From IMG/VR virus record IMGVR_UViG_3300025072_000016, positions 1 through 37,244 of that record: DNA of 37,244 nt; one strand, 5' to 3'. The DNA is from a virus. How positions within the stretch are numbered: position 1 is the stretch's first letter; each line of letters starts with the position of its first letter. Below are positions 18,367-24,467 of this stretch, in pieces. The notes below the pieces were generated by a model. That model saw only the letters and a list, made by a program, of their open reading frames with translations, was not told where the DNA came from and made no database searches. A program made the position numbers and the translations under genes.

Positions 18367-18590
18367 AGTAAAATTTCTTCTGCTAATCGTTCAGCAGTTT
18401 CTTTACTTAATCCCCAATTCATTTTCTTTCTGTAGCAATCTTCACAGTTTGCGTTCTTTTTTTCAACGGGTACTTCTTCGCCTTTTTCGTCATCCCACTC
18501 CCAATCTATGCCAGTCGGGTCGCAAGTGTCGCAATAAACACTACTGAATTTTGAAGTAAGCAATTCTACTATTTCACTCTTGTTTTTCAT
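18363..18590 (-). CDS. Cassette protein with two CxxC pairs (75 aa)
   Basis: ATG 18590 has AGAGG five bases upstream; an in-frame ATG at 18611 lies within the attC-like site. The 75-residue product has CDTC and CEDC about 30 residues apart, separated by an acidic loop (WEWDDEKGEEVP), as in a small zinc ribbon, and a helical end. The stop codon is inside ATAAC of site A1. No family is recognised. A DNA- or protein-binding role is possible. Confidence 0.6.
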   Translation of the reverse strand: MKNKSEIVELLTSKFSSVYCDTCDPTGIDWEWDDEKGEEVPVEKKNANCEDCYRKKMNWGLSKETAERLAEEILL

Positions 18591-18608
18591 ATCAACCTCT
18601 TTCGTTGT

Positions 18609-18672
18609 CATAACCACAGCATTGTCGATGACAATTCGCTTAGGCTCACCGCACAACACGCGAATTGTTATC
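18609..18672 (-). repeat. attC-like site A2
   Basis: Read leftward: ATAAC, arm ACAATTCGC, arm GCGTGTTG (sharing two bases), a centre with GCGGTGAGCCTAAGCGA, arm GCGAATTGT, arm CGACAATGC, then GGTTATG. The first and third arms are perfectly complementary over nine bases; the second and fourth pair with one extrahelical A. The central box is shared with site P4 in the other array. The stop codon of the neighbouring gene is in ATAAC, and GTTATG supplies an in-frame ATG to the next gene. Confidence 0.75.
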
Positions 18673-18862
18673 TATCATACCCCAGCAGTGAGCATCCATC
18701 GCAATTATTCTCGTGACTTAGCTCATATATTACTTTGTCTCTGTCATTTAACTCTATCTCCATTTTTAACAAATGCTCGTATATTTGAGCTTCTGATTTT
18801 TGCTTATAGAGGAATTTTGCCGTTTTACTTATTTTATCTGTGTCAATCTTTTTTATATCCAT
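18668..18862 (-). CDS. Cassette protein, helical with C-terminal CxxC (64 aa)
   Basis: A 64-residue, Lys/Glu/Asp-rich protein. The likely start, ATG 18862, is the ATG of GTTATG in site A3; an in-frame ATG at 18877 also lies in the site. The helical body (KTAKFLYKQKSEAQIYEHLL) is followed by NNCDGCSLLGY. The stop is inside ATAAC of site A2, so the whole cassette has almost no untranslated sequence. Function unknown. Confidence 0.55.
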   Translation of the reverse strand: MDIKKIDTDKISKTAKFLYKQKSEAQIYEHLLKMEIELNDRDKVIYELSHENNCDGCSLLGYDR

Positions 18863-18919
18863 AACCTTCGCTTTCATTAGTTCGCTCGCCCGGCTCCTGC
18901 CAAACGAAGCGAGCGTTAT
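18860..18919 (-). repeat. attC-like site A3
   Basis: Read leftward: ATAAC GCT, arm CGCTTCGTT, central GGCAGGAGCC hairpin, arm GCGAGCG, arm AATGAAAGCG, AAG, GTTATG. The outer ATAAC/GTTAT pair is separated from the inner pair by a short unpaired spacer, as in attC. The sequence is close to site P2 (32965-33025) on the opposite strand, with about five differences and one indel. Confidence 0.75.
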
Positions 18920-19186
18920 TTAAGATATTTTTACTACCGTCTCAGGGTCTACCTCAGTATAATGAAAATCTATTTTCTCCATTCCTGAATCTGCATATCC
19001 TGCTTTTACTGTATTTGATGTCATTTGGTGTAAAATAAAGCACCTTTTCTTGCTAAACCTATCTGGATATTTATCAAAACTCTCATCTGTTGTGAAGATA
19101 TCCTCTGATTCAACCTCTACCAGACTTCCACAACAAGGTCCAGCTAAAACCCCATTTATTGGCTCTCCTGTAAATATATGGTCCAT
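18920..19186 (-). CDS. Cassette protein of unknown function (88 aa)
   Basis: ATG 19186 is preferred, with AAGGG upstream at good spacing; ATG 19201 is in frame. The product has GPCCGSLVEVES near residue 20 and a mixed alpha/beta pattern ending DFHYTEVDPETVVKIS. It is the last of three genes between sites A4 and A3, and its stop is one base from ATAAC. No family is recognised. Confidence 0.6.
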   Translation of the reverse strand: MDHIFTGEPINGVLAGPCCGSLVEVESEDIFTTDESFDKYPDRFSKKRCFILHQMTSNTVKAGYADSGMEKIDFHYTEVDPETVVKIS

Positions 19187-19206
19187 CTTATTCCCTTTCA
19201 TAACTC

Positions 19207-19554
19207 CTACTTTGTATAATGTTCAATAATCGCGTTTGCGAGCTCTTCAGTGAGTTCAAACTCTTCATCTTCATTAATTATCTTAGCCTTGTCGGTACAA
19301 CCTCGATCTTTGTACCAGTTCATAACTAAGTAGCCTCTTTCGTCAAAATTCCAACTTATTGGGAGTGCTAGAACAGAGATTGACCCATTGTCTTCACCAT
19401 AAGTTTTAACTCCATTTTTATGGGAAAGTCCTCGAAGGAGGTTAAGTGTAGCACAGTTCCAGTTTTCGGGGGTAAAAGTGTCTCCTAAAGGGAACCCGCA
19501 CTTCGGATCAGATCCGTTCCATGTTTTTCCTCGTAAATCACAGTATTTGCACAT
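19207..19554 (-). CDS. Cassette protein with cysteine motif (115 aa)
   Basis: The start at ATG 19554 overlaps the stop of a 29-codon frame (TAATG). The 115-residue product begins CKYCDLRGKTWNG and continues DPKCGFPLG and NWNCATLN, a possible four-cysteine metal site in the first 40 residues. The rest is mixed (SISVLALPISWNFDERGYLV) with an acidic helical end. No relative is recognised. Confidence 0.6.
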   Translation of the reverse strand: MCKYCDLRGKTWNGSDPKCGFPLGDTFTPENWNCATLNLLRGLSHKNGVKTYGEDNGSISVLALPISWNFDERGYLVMNWYKDRGCTDKAKIINEDEEFELTEELANAIIEHYTK

Positions 19555-19643
19555 TATTTTTTCCGTTCTTCGATTATCCAAAGTTCATTGTTTAAGTCAG
19601 CAAGTTCCATCTTCATTTTGACCGTTTTATCACAGTCATTCAT
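19554..19643 (-). CDS. Small leader-like protein (29 aa) starting in attC-like site A4
   Basis: ATG 19643 is the ATG of GTTATG in site A4. The 29-codon frame (NDCDKTVKMKMELADLNNEL) ends in a TAATG overlap with the cysteine-motif gene, so translation is probably coupled. The fit of both ends argues for use; the peptide itself resembles nothing known. Confidence 0.45.
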   Translation of the reverse strand: MNDCDKTVKMKMELADLNNELWIIEERKK

Positions 19644-19701
19644 AACCTACGCTTTCATTGGTTCGCTCGCTCAACTCCCGCCAAACGAAGCGACACGTTA
19701 T
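19641..19701 (-). repeat. attC-like site A4
   Basis: Read leftward: ATAACGTGT, arm CGCTTCGTT, GGCGGGAG centre, GAGCGAGCGAAC, arm AATGAAAGCG, TAG, GTTATG. Only TCGC/GCGA remains of the alternative outer arms. The stop of the 110-residue cassette gene is inside ATAAC. Confidence 0.7.
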
Positions 19702-20030
19702 ATGTTGATATTTTTCAATTCCTCTATAGCTCCATCAATTCTACCGTAATCATAATCATCATTGTTATGGTCTAACAATTCAATAGAGCTGTATAGTTCT
19801 TGTATTCTATTACTTATTTTTTCTTCAACTAACTTACTATCTATCAGTAGTTTTGCATTTTCTTCTACTGTCTCCATTCTCATCTCAACAGCTTTTGCAC
19901 AATCTCGCTCAAGTCCCTTGGCATAATTGAACAACTCAAAGAACTTATCTTCGTCCATAATAGCTTCTGAGTTTTCGCTATTAATTGAGGTAAAATCCAC
20001 ATCGTTTATTTTGAAGCTATCTAAATCCAT
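19698..20030 (-). CDS. Cassette protein, acidic and coiled-coil-like (110 aa)
   Basis: A 110-residue acidic protein between sites A5 and A4. The middle (AKGLERDCAKAVEMRMETVE, then AKLLIDSKLVEEKISNRIQE) has heptad-like spacing and probably forms a helical bundle or coiled coil. It starts a few bases after GTTATG of site A5 and stops inside ATAAC of site A4: a clean one-gene cassette. Function unknown. Confidence 0.6.
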   Translation of the reverse strand: MDLDSFKINDVDFTSINSENSEAIMDEDKFFELFNYAKGLERDCAKAVEMRMETVEENAKLLIDSKLVEEKISNRIQELYSSIELLDHNNDDYDYGRIDGAIEELKNINI

Positions 20031-20034
20031 AAGT

Positions 20035-20094
20035 CATAACCTGCGCTTTCATTAGTCCGCTCGCTCGACTCCCGTCAAACGAAGCGGTCGTTAT
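20035..20094 (-). repeat. attC-like site A5, first of the leftward array
   Basis: Read leftward: ATAACGAC, arm CGCTTCGTT, a centre GACGGGAGTC, GCGAGCGG, arm AATGAAAGCG, CAG, GTTATG. CCGC/GCGG provides the alternative pairing that is CTCGC/GCGAG in A3, a compensatory change. The methyltransferase gene stops two bases before it, so that gene may itself be the first cassette, though no sixth site is seen upstream. Confidence 0.7.
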
Positions 20095-20096
20095 TC

Positions 20097-21122
20097 CTAC
20101 ATAAAACTCAACTGTGCTGTCTCTTCTGTTATTCTCTGTTGTGCCATTTCATAGTACTCTTTGTCTAGTTCAGACGATACCACATTAAGCCCTGCGTGAA
20201 ACCCCTCAATACATTCTGAGCCACTGCCACCAAAAGGAACTAGCATATTCATGCCTTTACGGCTACAGGTTCTTATAAGTGATGCACAAAGCTTAGGCGG
20301 TTTCATTGTTGGGTGTTTCCACCTTCCTGTGATGTGTGCTTGTTGTGAAAACTTCAATACATCCGTTAATTTCATGTAATTATTAAACGGCCTTCTAAGC
20401 TCTTCATACTCTTTTCTAAGCTCTTCATACTCTTTTCTAAGCTCTTCATACTCTTTTCTAAGATATTCATACTCTTTTCTAAGATATTCACCGTTTAGAT
20501 GTTCTCTTATTGTTAAGTACTGTTCTTCCGTTATCACATTTTGACCGTTAAGCCAATTAGAAACACAACCAGTTAAACCGCCTGTTTTTGATGGGAAAAG
20601 TTTGGCTATTTCTTTATTTGTAACCTTTGCTCTTTTAAATTCATCTCTCAAATATTTAGCAATTGGGCTCTTCGGGTTTATGTGTTCTTCCATTACTCGC
20701 TCAAGCCCCGTTTTATCCCACTCTTCGGGCTCTGTTCCGTTTGAGTAACACAGAATGCGCTCATTGTGAGTGTTGAACCTTCTGGCCATTTCGGGGCTGT
20801 AATATTGATACTGCATAGAGTCGCATTTTTCCCATATGAGAGAATTTTCAAGGTTGAAATGTTTATCCAGTATTATTTGAGAGTATGCTATTTTCCTATC
20901 ATTCCCCCACCAAAACAAAGTCCCATTATCAGCCATAACCCTTTTAATTTCTATAGCCCACTTTTCAACATCTTTTAAATAGTCCTCAAAGCTTGACCAA
21001 ATAAAATCAAACTTTCCTTTAACTTCAAAGTAAGGAGGATCAACTATTATCAAGTGCTGACTTTTATCTTCAAGTGTTGCCATGAGTTCCATGCAATCAC
21101 AGTTTTTTAAGTCTATTTTCAT
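20097..21122 (-). CDS. DNA methyltransferase (N4/N6 type) with heptad-repeat insert
   Basis: A 341-residue enzyme that should methylate adenine N6 or cytosine N4 with S-adenosylmethionine. DPPY is at residues 28-31 (LIIVDPPYF) and the cofactor motif VPFGGSGSECIEGF is near the C terminus, so the catalytic motif comes first. TMKPPKLCASLI is typical of DNA_methylase N4/N6 proteins. An insert at about 165-250 combines a helix-turn-helix-like segment (NKEIAKLFPSKTGGLTGCVS) with four to five heptads LRKEYEE, probably target recognition plus a helical spacer. It would protect phage DNA from host restriction or mark it. The ribosome site is AAAGGAAAGGA. No partner endonuclease is adjacent. Confidence 0.9.
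   Translation of the reverse strand: MKIDLKNCDCMELMATLEDKSQHLIIVDPPYFEVKGKFDFIWSSFEDYLKDVEKWAIEIKRVMADNGTLFWWGNDRKIAYSQIILDKHFNLENSLIWEKCDSMQYQYYSPEMARRFNTHNERILCYSNGTEPEEWDKTGLERVMEEHINPKSPIAKYLRDEFKRAKVTNKEIAKLFPSKTGGLTGCVSNWLNGQNVITEEQYLTIREHLNGEYLRKEYEYLRKEYEELRKEYEELRKEYEELRRPFNNYMKLTDVLKFSQQAHITGRWKHPTMKPPKLCASLIRTCSRKGMNMLVPFGGSGSECIEGFHAGLNVVSSELDKEYYEMAQQRITEETAQLSFM
20395..20490 (-). repeat. 21-bp tandem repeat in the methyltransferase gene
   Basis: A 21-bp unit, CTAAGCTCTTCATACTCTTTT as read on the + strand, occurs three times exactly (20395-20457), once with three changes (20458-20478), and then in part. Each copy codes the heptad LRKEYE(E/Y). Unit length in frame allows copy number to change without a frameshift, altering the spacer length in the enzyme. 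Confidence 0.9.
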
Positions 21123-21189
21123 TCTTGTCCTTTCCTTTTAATACTACCGATTTCAAGAGCCTGAAACTCAAAACTCAACCCCCTAGGGG

Positions 21190-21762
21190 CTATAAGAATT
21201 CTACATTTGTTATTCTATGAACATGCCCGCCACAACCAAGAAAGTCGGGGCGAACACTTGACACTTCTGCATATGACGGACCAAGAACTCCAGACTTTTC
21301 AAGGTAGTCAAGATGTTTTTCTTTTGTGTCCAATAACAACCCACAAGAGGAAACAAAGCACATGCAATCTTGATTATAAGACAAAATAGCATGTGAAGAC
21401 CTGTGCTGTTCTGGCTTCATATAAATAATATCATAAATGTCTTGGTCCCTGTAAGACCAGTGATGAGCATGAAATTTCATACATGTAAGACCAGCCCTAT
21501 AACACGCCTTTTCTGCCCGTATAACTTCTGGGTGCGTGGCCTTAAATGACTTTCTGCTTGCTCGCTTGCTTGCCTTGTATGCACTACAGCCTTTGTAAGA
21601 AAGGTTGTATTCTCTTATTCTGTCTTTATTTTTTGCTCTTTCAATCTTTGCAACAGCTTTTTTACAAGGCTTACAAACACCCTTAAGCCCGTCCTTAGAA
21701 ATTGAGCTTTTGTGAAATTCGCTTAGAGGTTTTACCTCCTTGCATTTTGAACATTGCTTCAT
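21190..21762 (-). CDS. HNH endonuclease-like zinc-finger protein
   Basis: A 190-residue protein starting at ATG 21762, next to an AGGTGG ribosome site; an upstream in-frame ATG at 21831 reads through the hairpin and is unlikely. Cys4/Cys7 and Cys30/Cys33 make a zinc-finger start (CSKCKEVKPLSEFHK...CKPC) seen in phage HNH proteins. Residues 98-124 (HAHHWSYRDQ...MKPEQHRSSH) fit an HNH-type beta-beta-alpha metal core. It may be a free-standing homing nuclease that spread into the leftward operon, or a packaging/recombination nuclease. Confidence 0.7.
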   Translation of the reverse strand: MKQCSKCKEVKPLSEFHKSSISKDGLKGVCKPCKKAVAKIERAKNKDRIREYNLSYKGCSAYKASKRASRKSFKATHPEVIRAEKACYRAGLTCMKFHAHHWSYRDQDIYDIIYMKPEQHRSSHAILSYNQDCMCFVSSCGLLLDTKEKHLDYLEKSGVLGPSYAEVSSVRPDFLGCGGHVHRITNVEFL

Positions 21763-21763
21763 A

Positions 21764-21872
21764 CTACCACCTATAAAACAAAAGGCCATGCTAAGAGTGG
21801 TAGAGGGTGAACAAACCCTAATTCTTAGCACAGCCTAAAATGATTCTTGTTCTTTAACGCTACCACACGTTA
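21764..21872 (-). promoter_or_regulatory. HNH gene leader with competing complementary segments
   Basis: Read leftward, GTGGTAG (21866-21860) lies in the loop of a TAACG/CGTTA hairpin (21872-21855). CTACCAC (21803-21797) lies in the internal loop of a larger hairpin with stems TGCTAAGA/TCTTAGCA and AGGGT/ACCCT (21789-21830). GTGGTAG (21770-21764) overlaps the HNH ribosome site. The middle segment can pair with either flanking copy, which suggests control of HNH translation. Confidence 0.45.
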
Positions 21873-21914
21873 GTCATATAATAAATAATAAATACACAAA
21901 GTGCAACAAAAAAA

Positions 21915-21952
21915 GTAAAATAGTTAAATAAAGTTGTATTTTAGAGTATAAC
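21915..21952 (+). promoter_or_regulatory. Probable promoter of the lysis operon
   Basis: GTAAAATA at 21915-21922 lies just before TTAAAT (21924-21929), then 17 bases, then TATAAC (21947-21952). The A-rich box directly upstream of -35 is shared with the promoters near 23927, 27757 and 30437. The first gene starts at 21965. Confidence 0.45.
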
Positions 21953-21964
21953 AAGTGAGGCAAG

Positions 21965-22696
21965 ATGATAGAAGAGATTACAGAAGCATCGGGCTCCTTT
22001 AATGGAGGACAGTGGGGCGTGTTACTAACAATTGTATTAACAATGTTTACGGCTTTGGTATGGTATTTCAAATATCACACTCGTAAGACTGAAGAAGCAA
22101 TTGAGAGAGCTAAACACGAAAACAGGGAGTACAACAGACAGAGAGACGCTTTCAGAAGCTCAATGTTTGACTCAGGGCGTAAACAGTTTGATGAGATGGT
22201 TTACGATTTAAGCGGGCACTTCTTCAAGAAGATCAAAGAGATTGATGGAGAGTTTAAGTGCATCAATAAGAATCCCATTGATAGAGTTATCCCAGTATCG
22301 AGAAAGTCAGAACCTATTCTGCATCATAATGAGAGTGATTTCAAAAGTAGATTTCACGAGAATGCAGAGAAGATCTTTGATATTGTTACACAGGGCGTGA
22401 TTGGCTGCTATGACGAGTATTGTATATTCAAAACTATAGGGCCACACATCAACGGTGAAGTTTCTGAGGTTGCAGACACATACACAAGAGACCTCAATTC
22501 AAGAGCAGAGGTTTATACTAAGTCTCTCAAAGGGCGATTAATAATTGACACTTGGAGCCATGAGATAGTAGAGGCAAGCATTGAAGAAGTTGTTACAAAA
22601 GATAAAGTCGAAAAAATCATTCATTCGATATTTGAGAACTTTTACAACCGTGAATCTGCAATTGAAAAAAGGTCTCAAGATATACAGAGGCATTAA
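21965..22696 (+). CDS. One-pass membrane protein, helical cytoplasmic part (243 aa)
   Basis: A 243-residue protein with one membrane span at about residues 17-35 (WGVLLTIVLTMFTALVWYF), followed by a basic, helical segment (TRKTEEAIERAKHENREY) likely to be coiled coil. The soluble part of about 200 residues is mixed and charged. It is the first gene of an operon with a DUF1353-like and a DUF5675-like gene, so it may help lysis, but it is much longer than a typical holin. Function is not assigned. Confidence 0.6.
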   Translation: MIEEITEASGSFNGGQWGVLLTIVLTMFTALVWYFKYHTRKTEEAIERAKHENREYNRQRDAFRSSMFDSGRKQFDEMVYDLSGHFFKKIKEIDGEFKCINKNPIDRVIPVSRKSEPILHHNESDFKSRFHENAEKIFDIVTQGVIGCYDEYCIFKTIGPHINGEVSEVADTYTRDLNSRAEVYTKSLKGRLIIDTWSHEIVEASIEEVVTKDKVEKIIHSIFENFYNRESAIEKRSQDIQRH

Positions 22697-22697
22697 A

Positions 22698-23273
22698 ATG
22701 GCAAAAGTAAAAATTCTATCAGTAAAGTTGTACGGCAATATTGACACTGTGATTCTTGAGAAGAACAGGTATAGAGAACAGCGCCAACACTTAGAGCTTG
22801 AACTCGGTGAAGAGATGCCGGAGTACTATGAGATTCCTTTCTCTAATGCTCAAAGCTGGCGCATGCTTGCCAAAAATCTAAAAGTAGTTATTACCACAGA
22901 TAAAGAAGCTTTTGAATACCACCTTAATGCTGGTATGATAACGGACTTTGCGTCAATCCCTCGAATCTTCAGGGCTCAGAGATCTCTCAAAACTTTATTC
23001 GTGAGAATGCCAGACAATGACGATCCACGTATTTTGTGGCCTTCACTAATCCATGATGCAGGTTGTTCGTTTAAGCTCTTCGGAAGTGATAAGGATGGTT
23101 TTAAATTCAATAATGATATGTTCTATGCTACATGTCGATACTTTGGGCTTTCACGGGCTCAGTGTCGCCTTTTGTGGGCTGGTGTGTCTTCTCCTATTGG
23201 ATGGAACTTATACAAGAGCGGTAGAGGATACGAGAACTATGAGAGAGCACAATTAATAAGAGAGGCAAGATAA
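22698..23273 (+). CDS. DUF1353-like phage protein
   Basis: A 191-residue protein; ATG 22698 with AGAGG upstream is preferred to an upstream start inside the previous gene. The segment GMITDFASIPRIFR and then SLIHDAGCSF match the DUF1353 pattern 'TDFASVPR' and 'HD', found in many tailed phages near lysis or tail genes. The His-Asp and Thr-Asp pairs suggest a metal or catalytic site, but the biochemical role of the family is not established. Confidence 0.75.
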   Translation: MAKVKILSVKLYGNIDTVILEKNRYREQRQHLELELGEEMPEYYEIPFSNAQSWRMLAKNLKVVITTDKEAFEYHLNAGMITDFASIPRIFRAQRSLKTLFVRMPDNDDPRILWPSLIHDAGCSFKLFGSDKDGFKFNNDMFYATCRYFGLSRAQCRLLWAGVSSPIGWNLYKSGRGYENYERAQLIREAR

Positions 23274-23681
23274 ATGAATCCAACAGCAAGAATAAGCAGA
23301 ATAGCTTCAGGCCCAGAAAAAGGAACATTTGGCTCAATGGTATTTTTAGATGAGCCAATTTGTAACACGCTGGAACCATACCACAGAGATAACGCTTCAA
23401 ATGTATCATGTATACCAGCAGGGCAATATCTTTGTAAAAGGGTAAAGTCTCCCACATACGGAAATACTTTCGAGGTTACAGGAGTACAGGGTAGATCAAG
23501 TATCCTGATCCACTACGGGAACACAGCAAAGAATACACAAGGCTGTATTGTCTTAGGAGAGGAATTTGGAAGGCTTAAGGGTGATACTGCGGTGTTAAGT
23601 TCAAAGAGAGCCTTTCAAGAGTTCATGAGCCTATTAGAGGGTTGTGATGAATTTACTCTCACTATAGTAGATTGCTATTAA
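23274..23681 (+). CDS. DUF5675-like protein, probable peptidoglycan peptidase
   Basis: A 135-residue protein. CIPAGQYLCKRVKSPTYGNTF and then GRSSILIHYGNTAKNTQGCI match DUF5675. His80 and Cys91 in 'IHxGN...GC' resemble the catalytic pair of L,D-transpeptidase-like folds. In other phages such proteins replace or assist endolysins. It is the last gene before two terminators, and no amidase, muramidase or other endolysin is recognised in the window, so it is the best lysis-enzyme candidate. Confidence 0.7.
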   Translation: MNPTARISRIASGPEKGTFGSMVFLDEPICNTLEPYHRDNASNVSCIPAGQYLCKRVKSPTYGNTFEVTGVQGRSSILIHYGNTAKNTQGCIVLGEEFGRLKGDTAVLSSKRAFQEFMSLLEGCDEFTLTIVDCY

Positions 23682-23734
23682 TTATATTCTTTACATGAGA
23701 TAATTAACCTTTCCGTTTCAATCTCTGTTCGTAA

Positions 23735-23753
23735 GGGGGCCTAATCAACCCCC
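23735..23753 (+). terminator. Hairpin after the lysis operon
   Basis: GGGGG, nine bases, CCCCC forms a short GC stem 54 bases after the DUF5675-like stop, without a T-run after it. It may be a weak terminator or RNA 3' end stabiliser upstream of the stronger one at 23838. Confidence 0.45.
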
Positions 23754-23837
23754 GCTCTGAAAATGATTTTTATAAATAAACGATCTGCTTGAGCCCAAGG
23801 GAGCTCGCATGCAACATTGCTTAATCCTCTTTCCTTG

Positions 23838-23862
23838 GCCTCTCAGAAATGAGGGGCTTTTT
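23838..23862 (+). terminator. Rho-independent terminator
   Basis: GCCTCTCA, loop GAAA, TGAGGGGC (one G-U pair), followed by five T. This is a standard intrinsic terminator. It closes the lysis operon. The rest of the 305-base gap (23682-23986) holds a GC hairpin and the next promoter; I see no gene there. Confidence 0.85.
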
Positions 23863-23875
23863 CTATATCCAGACC

Positions 23876-23955
23876 CTACTGTTTAAGCCAGATTCAAATT
23901 TATTTTTAGAAATAGTAAAATAAAACGTGATATTCCCGTAACTTTACGGTATATT
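23876..23955 (+). promoter_or_regulatory. Early promoter with palindromic operator CCGTAACTTTACGG
   Basis: A 15-bp box (CTACTGTTTAAGCCA, 23876-23890) is followed by TAAAATAAAAC just before GTGATA (-35, 23927-23932), 17 bases, and TATATT (-10, 23950-23955). The 17-base spacer contains the perfect inverted repeat CCGTAA-CT-TTACGG (23936-23949), a clear repressor site between the two boxes. The same box at the same distance occurs at 33338-33417. Confidence 0.7.
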
Positions 23956-23986
23956 ATAATTATCAACAAAACAATGGAGGTTGATT

Positions 23987-24175
23987 ATGAGAAAAGCAGA
24001 CAAGAGGATGTGTGAGAAGTGTGTTTATAGAAGTAGAACTCAGTGCAGTTCTGGCGGGGCGAAGTGGTGGGCCTCTGGAATGGTTGCCGATGTTTGTAGT
24101 CATGAGGACCTCAAAGAAGATACTATTATTGTTCTTCTTGACAAGTGTCCAGCCGACAGGAGCGATGAAGTATAA
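23987..24175 (+). CDS. Small cysteine-rich protein (62 aa)
   Basis: ATG 23987 has TGGAGG seven bases upstream. The 62-residue product has CEKC near its start and further cysteines at about 20, 37 and 54 (CVYRSRTQC, DVCSHED, DKCPADR), with WW in the middle. The spacing suggests metal binding. It is the first gene from the operator-containing promoter and overlaps the next gene by one base. Function unknown. Confidence 0.65.
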   Translation: MRKADKRMCEKCVYRSRTQCSSGGAKWWASGMVADVCSHEDLKEDTIIVLLDKCPADRSDEV

Positions 24176-24324
24176 TGGCAAACAAAAAGAAGTGGATCAA
24201 CCCCGTTCGTGTTGAGATCCAAGTTGAAGAAGCTACGAACACTAAAATCGAAAAGTTGACCAACAACAAAACAGACTGGATCAACGAAGCAATAAAAGAG
24301 AAGCTAGAAAGGGATAATAAATAA
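24175..24324 (+). CDS. Ribbon-helix-helix-like regulator (49 aa)
   Basis: A 49-residue protein starting in a TAATG overlap. It reads as a short strand (PVRVEIQVEEA), a helix (TNTKIEKLTNN) and a second helix (KTDWINEAIKEKLERD), the pattern of Arc/CopG-type ribbon-helix-helix proteins, which bind DNA as dimers through the strand. The 14-bp palindrome in the promoter about 230 bases upstream is a natural candidate operator, so autorepression is a fair inference. Confidence 0.6.
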   Translation: MANKKKWINPVRVEIQVEEATNTKIEKLTNNKTDWINEAIKEKLERDNK

Positions 24325-24467
24325 TGGATAGAAAAACAGCAGTAGAAGCAATGAAGGTAGTAAAAGGGTGGTGTACAGAAGTGCAGTGCTCAGAGTGTCC
24401 GCTTCTGTTTAGTTGCGGGTGTGAAATGGATACGCCTGAAAACTGGGAAATTAGAGAAGAGGATTAA
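24324..24467 (+). CDS. Small cysteine-rich protein (47 aa)
   Basis: A 47-residue protein, start overlapping the previous stop (TAATG). After a helical start (DRKTAVEAMKVVKGW) come five cysteines in 17 residues: C-x4-C-x2-C-x5-C-x-C. It ends in an acidic tail. This looks like a compact metal-binding knuckle. No family is recognised. Confidence 0.6.
   Translation: MDRKTAVEAMKVVKGWCTEVQCSECPLLFSCGCEMDTPENWEIREED

Larger units (their letters stand above)
18308..20094 (-). mobile_element. Integron-like gene-cassette array (leftward)
   Basis: Five attC-like sites, all oriented leftward, lie at 20035-20094, 19641-19701, 18860-18919, 18609-18672 and 18308-18366. They bound small unrelated genes transcribed the same way, mostly one gene per interval; the interval 18920-19640 holds three. 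The array is framed by a methyltransferase gene upstream and SSB downstream. This is the form of an integron cassette array, but no integrase or attI is recognised. Site resemblance is to attC architecture, not to a named site. Confidence 0.7.

Noticed and set aside
19180-19215. An extra attC-like site between the 88-aa and 115-aa genes
   Set aside because: GTTATG occurs (read leftward), but no ATAAC partner or inner arms are found; the match is by chance or too decayed to call.
18308-20094. CRISPR array made of the roughly 60-bp repeats
   Set aside because: Units are too long, vary in sequence, are 230-720 bases apart and enclose genes, not spacers of constant length; no cas genes occur.
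21179-21190. CCCCTAGGGG palindrome as a cos or attachment site
   Set aside because: It is a short 10-bp palindrome between two genes with no second copy or associated integrase; left unassigned.
20097-21762. Restriction-modification pair from the methyltransferase and HNH genes
   Set aside because: The HNH protein has the build of phage zinc-finger HNH proteins, its gene has a separate regulated leader, and nothing shows that the two share specificity.
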